DNA of 64,000 nucleotides from Myxococcota bacterium (GTDB lineage Bacteria; Myxococcota_A; Bradymonadia; UBA7976; UBA1532): NCBI GenBank assembly GCA_963169045.1, contig CAUJDF010000071.1, forward strand, positions 1-64,000, written 5' to 3'. Below the pieces are notes generated by a model. That model was not told where the DNA came from. It did not search any database and worked only from the letters and a program-made list of their open reading frames with translations. A program made the translations under genes and the position numbers. Positions 8,597-16,055 of this stretch are shown one piece after another (position 1 is the first letter of the stretch; each line of letters begins with the position of its first letter).

Positions 8597-8710
8597 CCGC
8601 GTCGAGGCCCACCCGCGCCATCGGGTCGCGGCGGCGCGGGCACCTCGCGCTCCCCGTCGGGTCGCGGCAGCCGTGACGCCGGCGCCGGGCGCTCGCGCGC
8701 CGCCGGCGGG

Positions 8711-10210
8711 TCAGCGCAGGCCGAACGCGGACATCTTGCGCTTCAGGGTGTTGCGGTCGACGGCGAGGGCGCGCGCGGCGGCCGAGAGGTTGCCGCGGTG
8801 TACGGCGAGAGCGTCGGCGACGGCGGCGCGCTCGGCGGCGGCGACGACCTCGGCGAGCGGCGCCACGCTGCCGGCGGACGGCGCCACGCTGCCGGCGAGG
8901 GACGCGCCGGCGGACGGCGTCGCGCTGCCGGCGAGGGGCGCGCCGGCGGACGGCAACCCGGCGGCGGGCGGCACCGCCGGCGCGCCGGCCGCGATCGCCG
9001 GCGACAGGTCGGCCAGGTCGACGACGTCGTCGCAGAACACCGTCCAGCGGCGGACCTCGGCGCCGAGCTCGCGCACGGTCCCCGGCCACGCGTAGGCCTG
9101 CAGCGCCTGCCACGCGCGCCGCGTGGGCTGCAGCCGGCGGCCCTCCGACGCGAGGAAGTGGGCCACGAGCAGCTCGAGGTCGCCCGCGCGTTCGCGCAGC
9201 GGCGGTACGCGCAGCGTCGCCCCCTCGAGCCGGTAGTAGAGGTCCTCGCGAAACTCGCCGCGTGCGACGAGCGCCGGCAGGTCGCGGTGGGTGGCGGCGA
9301 CGACGCGCACGTCGACCCGGACCGGCTGCTCGCCGCCGACGCGCCGCAGCACGCCCTCCTGCAGCACGCGCAGCAGCTGCACCTGCACGCGCGGCGGCAG
9401 CTCGCCCACCTCGTCGAGGAAGAGCGTCCCGCCGTGCGCCTGCTCGAACAGGCCGCGGTGCCGCCCCGTCGCGCCGGAGAACGCGCCCGCCTCGTGCCCG
9501 AACAGCTCGCTCTGCAGCACGCCCTCGGCGAACGCGCCGCAGTTCTCGGCCACGAACGGCCCCTCGGCGCGGTCGCTCGCCGCGTGGACCGCCCGCGCCA
9601 CGAGCTCCTTGCCCGTCCCCGTCTCGCCGAGCACCAGCACCGGCACCCGCGCCGCCCCCACGCGCGCCACGCGCTCCCGCAGCCGCCGCATCGCCGCGCT
9701 CTCGCCGACGAGCGTCCCCGCCAGCGCCGTCACGCGGGCCCGCAGCTGCACCACCTCGGCCCGCAGCGCCCGGATCTCGGGGAAGCCGTCGATGTCGAGC
9801 CGCACGGCCCGCACCGGCTCGGGGTGCGGGTGCGGCACGAAGCGCGGCGGGATCACCTGCAGCATGCGCGCGCGCAGCAGTCCGGCCTGCACGAGGATCA
9901 CCCAGATCGTCTGCGCCTGGGGCGTGCCGGCCGAGAGCAGCACGTCCACCTCGGCGTCGGGCGGCAGCGCCTCGACGACGGGGCCGACCGCCTTGAAGAG
10001 CGCGGCGTGGTCCGACGGATCGGGCACGTCGAGCACCTGCACCGAGCCGAAGCCCATCGCGCCGACGAGGGCGCGCGCGCCGGCACGGTCGCCGCGGTTG
10101 GTGAGCACGCGGGCGTCGTCGTAGCGCACGCCGCCGACGGCGAGCAGGCGCATGACCGGCCCCGGATCGCCCTGCTGGCCGGCGTGGGTCCACGTGAGGA
10201 GGAGGCGCAT
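8711..10210 (-). CDS. rtcR: RtcR-type sigma-54 activator with CARF-like sensor
   Basis: 499 residues in three parts. Residues 1-~185 are a Rossmann/CARF-like sensor ([12 protein letters not shown]..., then [18 protein letters not shown]), as in E. coli RtcR, which senses damaged-RNA ends. The AAA+ domain has [20 protein letters not shown] and a sigma-54 contact loop written GAFSGA, where the usual form is GAFTGA. An Ala/Pro/Ser-rich linker follows, then a Fis-type helix-turn-helix ending [11 protein letters not shown]. The gene is divergent from rtcB, as in the classical rtc locus, and its start codon lies at the edge of the 39-bp dyad, so it may regulate itself. Start: ATG 10210, where the sensor strand begins. 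A GATACAC run about 9 bases upstream of it may be its own -10. Confidence 0.92.
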   Translation of the reverse strand: MRLLLTWTHAGQQGDPGPVMRLLAVGGVRYDDARVLTNRGDRAGARALVGAMGFGSVQVLDVPDPSDHAALFKAVGPVVEALPPDAEVDVLLSAGTPQAQTIWVILVQAGLLRARMLQVIPPRFVPHPHPEPVRAVRLDIDGFPEIRALRAEVVQLRARVTALAGTLVGESAAMRRLRERVARVGAARVPVLVLGETGTGKELVARAVHAASDRAEGPFVAENCGAFAEGVLQSELFGHEAGAFSGATGRHRGLFEQAHGGTLFLDEVGELPPRVQVQLLRVLQEGVLRRVGGEQPVRVDVRVVAATHRDLPALVARGEFREDLYYRLEGATLRVPPLRERAGDLELLVAHFLASEGRRLQPTRRAWQALQAYAWPGTVRELGAEVRRWTVFCDDVVDLADLSPAIAAGAPAVPPAAGLPSAGAPLAGSATPSAGASLAGSVAPSAGSVAPLAEVVAAAERAAVADALAVHRGNLSAAARALAVDRNTLKRKMSAFGLR

Positions 10211-10248
10211 GGTGCGTCGTGTATCACCATCTGATGCGCGACGCACCA
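10210..10248 (+). promoter_or_regulatory. 39-bp symmetric dyad, probable RtcR enhancer site
   Basis: TGGTGCGTCG at 10210-10219 is perfectly inverted as CGACGCACCA at 10239-10248. Inside them ATCA (10223-10226) and TGAT (10232-10235) are also inverted, with 3-base gaps on both sides, so 14 of 17 half-site positions are symmetric around 10229. The centre is about 89 bases upstream of the predicted rtcB start point, the normal distance for a sigma-54 activator site. The left end overlaps the rtcR start codon, so binding could also repress rtcR. The link to RtcR is inferred from position. Confidence 0.75.
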
Positions 10249-10291
10249 GCGCCGCGCACCGCCGACCCGCCTCGAGGCCCGAGACACCGTG

Positions 10292-10307
10292 TGGCACGCC
10301 TTTCGCT
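10292..10307 (+). promoter_or_regulatory. sigma-54 promoter of the rtcB operon
   Basis: TGGCACGCCTTTCGCT matches TGGCACG-N4-TTGCW with one mismatch, and GG-N10-GC spacing is exact (GG 10293-10294, GC 10305-10306). The predicted transcription start is near 10318, only 3 bases before the ATG at 10321. This rules out the upstream in-frame ATG at 10219 as the rtcB start for this promoter. Confidence 0.8.
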
Positions 10308-10320
10308 GTTGGGCCGCCGC

Positions 10321-11526
10321 ATGGAAATGCCCCGCAACACACGCCTCGTGGCCGATCCCGACGTCTGGATGGAGACGGCCGCCCTCGAGCAGCTGGCCCG
10401 CGTGGCCTGCCTGCCCGGCTGCCGCTGCGCCGTCGGCATGCCCGACCTGCACCCGGGCCGCGGCATCCCGATCGGCGCCGCGTTCGCATTCGCGGGCGTC
10501 GTCCACCCCGCGCTCGTCGGCGGCGACGCCGGTTGCGGCGCGCGTGTGTTCGGCGTCGCGAAGGCGAAGCACGACGGCGACGCGCTGCTGCGCCGCGTCG
10601 ACGAGGCGACCGCCGGCCCCGCGCTGCCGGACGTCGACCCTGGCGCGCTCCTCGCCGCCGTCTGGCGCGAGGGACCGCGCGCGCTCGCCACGCTCGACGG
10701 CGTGCCGGACTCGCTCGCCGAGCTCGCCGCCGCCGAGCCCGCCGACGACCAGGTCGCGAGCGGCCCGCCCCCCGGCGCAGGCGCCGGCGTCGCGAGCGGC
10801 CCGCCCCCCGACGATCCGCACCTCGGCGCGCAGATCGGCACCGTCGGCGGCGGCAACCACTTCGCCGAGATCTCGAGGGTGCGCGGCCGCGGCTTCGGGA
10901 CGGTGGCGGTCGTGGTGCACACCGGATCGCGCGGCGCGGGCGGCCTGATCGCGGCGAAGTGGCACGCGCCGCTCACCGACCCCGCCGCGTACCTCGCCGA
11001 TCTCGCCGGCGCCGTCCGCTTCGCGCGCGCCAACCGGCTCGTCGTCGCGTGGCGCCTCCTGCGAGCGCTCGGCGCGGCGCGGCCGTCCTCGATCGTCGCC
11101 ACGTTCGACGTGACCCACAACCACGTCGTCCCGGCGACGCTCGACGGCGAGGCCGTGTGGCTGCACCGCAAGGGCTGCGCGCCCGCGGATTCCGGGCAGA
11201 CGACGATCGTCCTCGGCAGCCGCGGCACGGAGAGCTGGATCCTGCGCGGCGAGGGGCGCGCGGACCTGCTCTGGTCCGTCGCCCACGGCGCCGGCCGCCG
11301 CATGGGCCGCAGCGAGGCGCTCGCGAAGCTCAAGGACCGCTACCCGCGCGCCTCGCTCGCCCGGACGGCCGCCGGCGGCCGCGTCGTCTGCGACGATCCC
11401 GCGCTGCTCTACGAGGAGCACCCCGACGCGTACAAGCCGGTGGAGCCGGTCGTCCGCAGCCTCGAGGCCGCGGGCGCCGCCACCCGGCTGGCCGCCCTCA
11501 CCCCCCTCGTCACGGTGAAGCGCTGA
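10321..11526 (+). CDS. rtcB: RNA ligase RtcB (RtcB2-like)
   Basis: GTP/Mn2+-dependent ligase that joins RNA 3'-phosphate or 2',3'-cyclic phosphate ends to 5'-OH ends. All catalytic positions are present: Cys72 in GGDAGCG, Asn179-His180 in GGGNHF, His200 in VHTGSRG, His266 in THNHV, and the guanylylated His322 in AHGAGR. The protein has 401 residues from ATG 10321, close to E. coli RtcB; ATG 10327 is equally possible. The start is set by the sigma-54 promoter just upstream and by [17 protein letters not shown] near the N-terminus. Its stop overlaps the next start (TGATG). Linkage to prfH marks it as the RtcB2 type that repairs cleaved ribosomal RNA. A Pro/Gly-rich insert (residues ~142-165) looks lineage-specific. 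Confidence 0.93.
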   Translation: MEMPRNTRLVADPDVWMETAALEQLARVACLPGCRCAVGMPDLHPGRGIPIGAAFAFAGVVHPALVGGDAGCGARVFGVAKAKHDGDALLRRVDEATAGPALPDVDPGALLAAVWREGPRALATLDGVPDSLAELAAAEPADDQVASGPPPGAGAGVASGPPPDDPHLGAQIGTVGGGNHFAEISRVRGRGFGTVAVVVHTGSRGAGGLIAAKWHAPLTDPAAYLADLAGAVRFARANRLVVAWRLLRALGAARPSSIVATFDVTHNHVVPATLDGEAVWLHRKGCAPADSGQTTIVLGSRGTESWILRGEGRADLLWSVAHGAGRRMGRSEALAKLKDRYPRASLARTAAGGRVVCDDPALLYEEHPDAYKPVEPVVRSLEAAGAATRLAALTPLVTVKR

Positions 11527-12215
11527 TGCGAACCGACATGGCCAAGGTGGTGGTCGAGCGCCCGCGGTGGGCCCACTCGGCGCGCAACGCGGACGTGCGG
11601 CGGATGCGCGGGCTCGTCCGTCGGGCGGACGCCGACGAGCTGCCCTCGCGCGCCGGCATGGCGCCGCGCCACGGCACGCTCAAGCAATTCAGCGACTTCC
11701 TCGCGCCGCTCCGCCGCTTCCTGCGCAGCCGCCTCGGTCGCCGCTGGGACGCGGTGTACGCCGAGATCCGCGCGCGCATCACGCCGGCGTCGACGGTGCA
11801 GATCCATGTGATGGAGCACCTCTGGCACTTCGTGAGCCGGCACGTGGACGTGCGGGACGGGCATGTGTTCGAGCGCGATGGCTTCGAGCTCTTCCGGACG
11901 GGCCGGACGTTCTACGTGCACCCGTCGACCGGGCTGCTCTGCGAGCCCTCGCACCGGCGGCCGTCGCGGCGCGCGCCCGCGTCCCCCGACCGCCTCGATC
12001 GCGGCGGCGGCCTGCTCTATCTGCGCCTCGCCGGGCAGTGGTACGCCGTCGAGACGCTGCCGGCGCGCGACGGCGCGCGGGACGCCGTCCTGTGCACGAC
12101 GGTCGACGCGTCCAACGCGAACGATCGCGAGGCGCTGTACGGCCGCCGCGGGCGGTACGCCGCCTCGAAGCGGCAGCTCGACCGCAAGCGCCTGCGCGAC
12201 GCGGGGCTGCGATGA
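11526..12215 (+). CDS. conserved unknown protein between rtcB and prfH (MRTDM family)
   Basis: 229 residues; function unknown. The start [14 protein letters not shown], then LAPLRRFLRSRLGRRWDAVYAEI and STVQIHVMEHLWHFV, match from memory a widespread family of small conserved hypothetical proteins in Myxococcota and related phyla. The N-terminal half is basic and helical. The C-terminal half has a strand-rich GTFYVHP-like core (RTFYVHPSTGLLCEPSHRR) and a basic tail, features compatible with RNA or ribosome binding. The ATG overlaps the rtcB stop (TGATG), so it is co-translated with rtcB and under the same sigma-54 promoter. Position alone suggests a role in ribosome repair, for example as a damage adaptor, but nothing in the sequence proves it. 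Confidence 0.8.
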   Translation: MRTDMAKVVVERPRWAHSARNADVRRMRGLVRRADADELPSRAGMAPRHGTLKQFSDFLAPLRRFLRSRLGRRWDAVYAEIRARITPASTVQIHVMEHLWHFVSRHVDVRDGHVFERDGFELFRTGRTFYVHPSTGLLCEPSHRRPSRRAPASPDRLDRGGGLLYLRLAGQWYAVETLPARDGARDAVLCTTVDASNANDREALYGRRGRYAASKRQLDRKRLRDAGLR

Positions 12216-12316
12216 GCGCCCGACGACGGCCCGACCGGCGACGTGGAACGGCGTTCGGCGCGCGGCGACGCTTCGGGCCGGAGCGACGGCGCGTGCGCGT
12301 CGCGGGTCGGCGATGA
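12212..12316 (+). other. possible 34-codon coupling ORF between the unknown gene and prfH
   Basis: An ATG inside the stop of the preceding gene (ATGA at 12212-12215) opens a 34-codon frame. It ends in a TGA that overlaps the prfH ATG (ATGA at 12313-12316). About half the residues are Arg, which reads more like GC-rich filler than a protein. It could serve purely to carry ribosomes into prfH. Both boundaries share the string cgatgagcgc, possibly the trace of a small duplication. Confidence 0.25.
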
Positions 12317-12906
12317 GCGCGTGGCATCTGCAGATCAGCGCCGGCGTGGGTCCGGTCGAGGTGCGGCGCTTCGTGGCGCGGCTCGCGCGCGACCTCGCGG
12401 ACGAGCTGCGCGCGCGTGGACTCGCCGTGGCTGCGGTGGCGTGGCGCGGCGACGAGGACGCCCCGCGCTCCGCCGTGCTGGTCGTCGAGCACGACGGCCC
12501 GCCCCCGGTCGGCGACCTCGTCGGCACGCACGCCTGCGTCTCGCCGGACCGCGGCCGCCGCGCCCGCAAGCGCTGGTTCGCCGGCGTGACGCTCCATGCC
12601 ACGCCCGCCGACGCCGCGCCCCTCGACGAGGACGACGTCGAGGTGACGGCGTGCCGTGCCGGCGGCCCCGGCGGACAGAACGTCAACAAGCGATCGACGG
12701 CGGTCCTGGCGAGACATCGCCCATCGGGGCTGGCGGTGCGCGCGGAGGGCGAGCGCTCCCAGCACCAGAACCGCAGCGCCGCCCTCGCCCGCCTCCGGGC
12801 GCTCCTCGCCGCGCAGTCCGACGAGGCGCGCGCCGCCGCGACCGCCGGCGAGCGCCTCGCCCACCACCGCCTCGTCCGCGGCGCGCCCGTCCGCCTCTGG
12901 CGCTGA
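12313..12906 (+). CDS. prfH: peptide chain release factor homolog PrfH
   Basis: PrfH is a codon-independent release factor relative that frees peptides from ribosomes cut in the decoding centre, so that RtcB2 can reseal the rRNA. The protein has 197 residues, the usual short size without the codon-recognition domain. AGGPGGQNVNKRSTAV holds the catalytic GGQ (residues 120-122), followed by HxPSGLAVRAEGERSQHQNR, the standard class I release-factor core. The N-terminus LQISAGVGPVEVRRFV is typical of PrfH and fixes the ATG at 12313. It is the last gene of the rtcB operon. Confidence 0.93.
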   Translation: MSAWHLQISAGVGPVEVRRFVARLARDLADELRARGLAVAAVAWRGDEDAPRSAVLVVEHDGPPPVGDLVGTHACVSPDRGRRARKRWFAGVTLHATPADAAPLDEDDVEVTACRAGGPGGQNVNKRSTAVLARHRPSGLAVRAEGERSQHQNRSAALARLRALLAAQSDEARAAATAGERLAHHRLVRGAPVRLWR

Positions 12907-12920
12907 CCCGCGGCGCCCCC

Positions 12921-12926
12921 TACCCT
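12921..12926 (+). promoter_or_regulatory. possible -10 element (TACCCT), near-leaderless
   Basis: TACCCT lies 7 bases before the ATG at 12934 with no Shine-Dalgarno between. It belongs to the group of TAnnnT hexamers placed just ahead of start codons in this window. Confidence 0.35.
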
Positions 12927-12933
12927 GCCGCGC

Positions 12934-13416
12934 ATGAGACACGCACTCTGGCTCCTGGCGCTCTGCGCATGCGAGGCCGAGGTCGTCGCGCCCGACCTGC
13001 AGGGCCGATGGCAGGTCGACGAAGCCTTCGTCACGCTGCCGTCGGGCGAGGTGCTCTCCGCCCGCGGCGACGACCGCAGCTGCCGGCTCGGCGCGTCTGG
13101 ATCCATGCGGCGCATGGACATCCGCGGGAGCGACGTCACCGTCGAGTATCGGAGCGACACCTGCGCCACGAGGGAGGCGACGATCGAGGACGGCGGCGTC
13201 CTCGACAGCCGGCGGCCGCCGCTCCTCGGCGCCCGGCTCGCGTTCGACGACGACGGCCGGCTGCGCCTCGAACAGACGACCTGGATCCAGGTCGTCGACG
13301 CGCCGCATTGCTTCGGCGACGTGGAGCCGACGCTGGTCGAGGACGCCACCCTCGTCACACGCTTCGTCCGCGGGGCCGCCGACGTGCCGCTCTGTTTCTA
13401 CCCGGGCGACGAGTAG
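12934..13416 (+). CDS. hypothetical lipoprotein
   Basis: 160 residues, family not recognised. A short signal (MRHALWLLALCAC) puts the lipidated Cys at residue 11 or 13. The mature part begins DLQGRWQVDEAFVTLPSGEVL, a pattern like the first strand of lipocalin-type or META-like beta-barrels (GxW at the first strand), and continues as alternating strands with four more Cys that could pair. It is 27 bases after prfH but appears to have its own -10, so a link to ribosome repair is not implied. Confidence 0.6.
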   Translation: MRHALWLLALCACEAEVVAPDLQGRWQVDEAFVTLPSGEVLSARGDDRSCRLGASGSMRRMDIRGSDVTVEYRSDTCATREATIEDGGVLDSRRPPLLGARLAFDDDGRLRLEQTTWIQVVDAPHCFGDVEPTLVEDATLVTRFVRGAADVPLCFYPGDE

Positions 13417-13472
13417 CGCCACGCGGCTGCCCGAGTAGCCAGCGCACACGCGAGCTTGCGGGCGCCGTCTCG

Positions 13473-13488
13473 TGGCGCGATTCTTGCC
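13473..13488 (+). promoter_or_regulatory. sigma-54-like promoter of the PLD gene
   Basis: TGGCGCGATTCTTGCC fits TGGCACG-N4-TTGC with one change in the -24 box (A to G) and exact GG-N10-GC spacing (13474-13475 and 13486-13487). The predicted start near 13499 leaves a leader of only about 6 bases before the ATG at 13505. The same TGGCGCG variant occurs before the hemerythrin gene. Confidence 0.6.
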
Positions 13489-13504
13489 GAGACGGGGGCC
13501 CGCC

Positions 13505-15646
13505 ATGCGCAATCCACATCTGCTGTTCGCCATCCTGTTCGCCGCCTGCTCGCCCGAAGCCACGGACGTCGGAGGCGACGACGGACCGCCCGAGATGGGC
13601 GAGGTCCAGTTCGAGTCGTACAAGGCCGACGCGCCGCCCTCGCCGACGCGCGTGATCGCGACGCCGCTCGGCGCGAGCGATGGCGACGGCGCCGTCCTCG
13701 AGCTCGTGATCACCGACGTCTGGGGCCGCCTGCCCACGGCGAAGAGCCAGGTGACCATCGTGCACGAGAGCGGCCGCGGCGTGCGCCTCGTCGGCTACCT
13801 GCAGCCGGCGCTCGTCCGGCTCGACCGGCCCGGCCGCTACACGCTCAAGGCCGACATCCCCGAGCACCTGCCCGAGACGATGACCATCGTGGTCGACGGC
13901 GACGGCGAGATCCCGGTGCCCGCCGACACGGTGCTGCACTGGAGCTTCAGCGCCGGCGACCGCAAGCTCGAGGCGACGGGCACCGAGCGTGTCCACAGCC
14001 TGTACATGGGCCTCGAGCACAAGGTGTTCGCCGCCAGCGGCCCGACGCCGTCACGCGGCAACCGCATCGAGCTCTTCGACAACGGGCGCGACGCGTTCGC
14101 GTCGATGGCCGACGACCTCGACGTCGTCCGCAAGCGCGCCCACCTCTCCTACTGGCTGCTGCGCGCCGCGTTCGAGCTGCGCCGCGACGAGCAGTACCAC
14201 GGCGTGAGCGAGGTGGAGCGCCGTGGCGAGACGATCCTCCAGCGGCTGCGCAGCCTGCCGGGCGTCCGCCGCCTGCTGCTGAACCAGTTCTGGGGCCGTG
14301 CCGACCTGCTCAACGAGTACGCCGTCCTCGACGACGAGATGGTCGAGCACGGCGAGCAGCGCGGGGATGGCATCGAGGTCGTCGTGCAGGCCAACGAGAC
14401 CGAGGTGCCCTACTACGACCGCATCGAGGTCAACGACGGCGAGTGGTCCTACCGCGAGCGCCTGCTCGAGAAGTACCCGGAGTGGGCGGGCCGCGACTTC
14501 CTCAACGAGGAGGTCGTCCGGCCGGGCGCCTACGACCGCGAGGTGAAGTGGAGCGATGTGCAGGCCGCGTCGTGGCACCAGAAGTTCGCGGTGTTCGACG
14601 GCAAGGTGGCCTACCTCGGCGGCATGAACATGAACTGGGCCGACTGGGACCGCCCGGAGATGCTCGTCTACGACCCGCTGCGCATGCCCATCGACGCCAC
14701 GCCCGACGAGCGCGACGAGGTGGCCGCCGGCGCGGAGGACCCCGCCACCGGCCCGCGCCGCGATTACATGGCGCGCGTCGACGGCCCGATCGTGCGCGAC
14801 ATCGACCATCTGTTCCAGCAGCGCTGGGACATCGCCAAGATGCAGAACGCGCGCTACGTCGAGAACGCCTCGCCGTTCACGCTCGAGCCCGCGCCGCTCG
14901 CCTTCAGCGACGGCGTCGAGGCGCAGCTCACCACCACGATGCCCATGCCCTTCTGGGAACACTCCATCCTCGAGAGCTGGCGGCGTGCCATCGACGAGGC
15001 GCAGGACTTCATCTTCATCGAGGACCAGTACTTCCGCATGCCCATCGTGGACGATCTCATCGTCCAGCGGATGCGCGAGGCGCCGGACCTGAAGCTGATC
15101 GTCATCACCAAGCCCGTCGCGTACATGGATCCGGGCCGCAAGTGGACGGCCATCGAGCACCAGCGCTACCAGCGCGAGTTCCCGAACCGCTACCTGCTGC
15201 TCACCATGAAGTCGAGCGACTTCCGTCGGGACGGGAGTGACATGGTGGCGAAGTTCGCCGACGTGGACATCCACTCGAAGATGTTCATCGTCGACGACCG
15301 CATCATGTCGGTCGGCAGCTGCAACAAGAACAACCGCGGCGTCATCTACGAGGGCGAGGCCAACCTGCTCATCCGCGACGAAGCCTTCGTGAGCGAGCAT
15401 CGCAAGCAGATCTTCCGCCGGCTCACCGGGCCCGGCTTCGACGCGCAGCTCGAGGATCCGCACGCCGCGTTCGAGCTCTTCGACGCGCTCGCCGAGCGCA
15501 ACCAGCGTGTGTTCGACCTGTGGGAGGACCTCGACGGGGAGCTGCCTTCGCGTCAGTTCAACGACGGGCTGCGGCCGCAAGGCATCCTCTTCCCGCTCGA
15601 GGTGCCGAACAAGTGGTGGTTCGACGTCGGGCCCGACTTCTCCTGA
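13505..15646 (+). CDS. phospholipase D-like lipoprotein
   Basis: 713 residues with two full HKD motifs, the paired catalytic sites of the PLD superfamily: HQKFAVFD (His358, Lys360, Asp365) and HSKMFIVD (His590, Lys592, Asp597), each followed by the usual GG/GSxN. A lipobox (AILFAAC) is followed by an acidic linker and a beta-sandwich-like N-terminal domain (residues ~60-150). The large spacing between motifs is like eukaryotic-type and secreted bacterial PLDs that hydrolyse phosphatidylcholine or related lipids. It is therefore probably an outer-surface phosphodiesterase. Its own sigma-54-like promoter suggests induced expression. It could instead act on nucleic acid or as a transphosphatidylase. 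Confidence 0.88.
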   Translation: MRNPHLLFAILFAACSPEATDVGGDDGPPEMGEVQFESYKADAPPSPTRVIATPLGASDGDGAVLELVITDVWGRLPTAKSQVTIVHESGRGVRLVGYLQPALVRLDRPGRYTLKADIPEHLPETMTIVVDGDGEIPVPADTVLHWSFSAGDRKLEATGTERVHSLYMGLEHKVFAASGPTPSRGNRIELFDNGRDAFASMADDLDVVRKRAHLSYWLLRAAFELRRDEQYHGVSEVERRGETILQRLRSLPGVRRLLLNQFWGRADLLNEYAVLDDEMVEHGEQRGDGIEVVVQANETEVPYYDRIEVNDGEWSYRERLLEKYPEWAGRDFLNEEVVRPGAYDREVKWSDVQAASWHQKFAVFDGKVAYLGGMNMNWADWDRPEMLVYDPLRMPIDATPDERDEVAAGAEDPATGPRRDYMARVDGPIVRDIDHLFQQRWDIAKMQNARYVENASPFTLEPAPLAFSDGVEAQLTTTMPMPFWEHSILESWRRAIDEAQDFIFIEDQYFRMPIVDDLIVQRMREAPDLKLIVITKPVAYMDPGRKWTAIEHQRYQREFPNRYLLLTMKSSDFRRDGSDMVAKFADVDIHSKMFIVDDRIMSVGSCNKNNRGVIYEGEANLLIRDEAFVSEHRKQIFRRLTGPGFDAQLEDPHAAFELFDALAERNQRVFDLWEDLDGELPSRQFNDGLRPQGILFPLEVPNKWWFDVGPDFS

Positions 15647-15720
15647 CCCCCGGCGTGGCCCCCTCGCCCCGGGAGCGCGTCCCCTCCCGACCCCCGCTCG
15701 CCCCCCTCGCCCCCCCTCGC

Positions 15721-15735
15721 CCCGGCGATGCCGGG
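15721..15735 (+). terminator. hairpin after the PLD gene, no U-tract
   Basis: CCCGGC-gat-GCCGGG, a perfect 6-bp stem with a 3-base loop, about 75 bases after the PLD stop and following a C-rich tract (15647-15720). There is no T-run, so it may only stabilise the mRNA end. Confidence 0.3.
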
Positions 15736-15841
15736 ACGCGTGACCGGTGAGCGGGCACGCGCGGGAGACAGGGGGGAGACCCGGCACTCAGGCAGCTGAA
15801 CAACGCCGAGATGCTGCTGTTGACGCTGATGGCGCTCGCGC

Positions 15842-16036
15842 GCCTGCCTTTTCCCGGGCGGGCTGCCGATGGTCTCGCGGACCTGCGCCGAGGAGGCGGC
15901 CCACACGCGCCTCGCCACGGACCGCCTCGGCGGCGCCACACAGCCCGAGATCCTGCGCGCCTACCCACACCTTCAGCCGGACGCGCTCGAAGCCGCGATC
16001 CGCTTCGCCGCCCGCTCGCTCCAAGACGGGACCTGA
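15842..16036 (+). pseudogene. DUF433 antitoxin-like remnant
   Basis: The frame ending at 16034-16036 reads DRLGGATQPEILRAYPHLQP and continues DALEAAIRFAARSLQDGT, which matches the C-terminal half of DUF433. These are small DNA-binding proteins, usually the antitoxin partner of a PIN-type toxin. The expected N-terminal half (GxPxIxGTRxPV) is missing, and upstream stops break the frame near 15797 and 15825. No toxin gene is adjacent. The rest of the 15647-16055 interval is a C-rich tract with a hairpin and otherwise empty. Confidence 0.55.
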
Positions 16037-16055
16037 CGTTTTCGGGGCGCGGCGG

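Noticed and set aside
5938-8676. 912-codon open frame on the plus strand
   Set aside because: It is antisense to the dehydrogenase fusion, whose frame has motifs, signal peptide and haem sites. Long antisense frames are common at this GC content.
9400-9560. SGAT in RtcR as an ApbE flavinylation site
   Set aside because: It is part of the sigma-54 contact loop of a cytoplasmic regulator, whereas ApbE acts outside the cytoplasmic membrane.
10219-10320. ATG at 10219 as the rtcB start
   Set aside because: The added 34 residues have no match to RtcB, and the ATG lies within the 39-bp dyad and upstream of the sigma-54 promoter.
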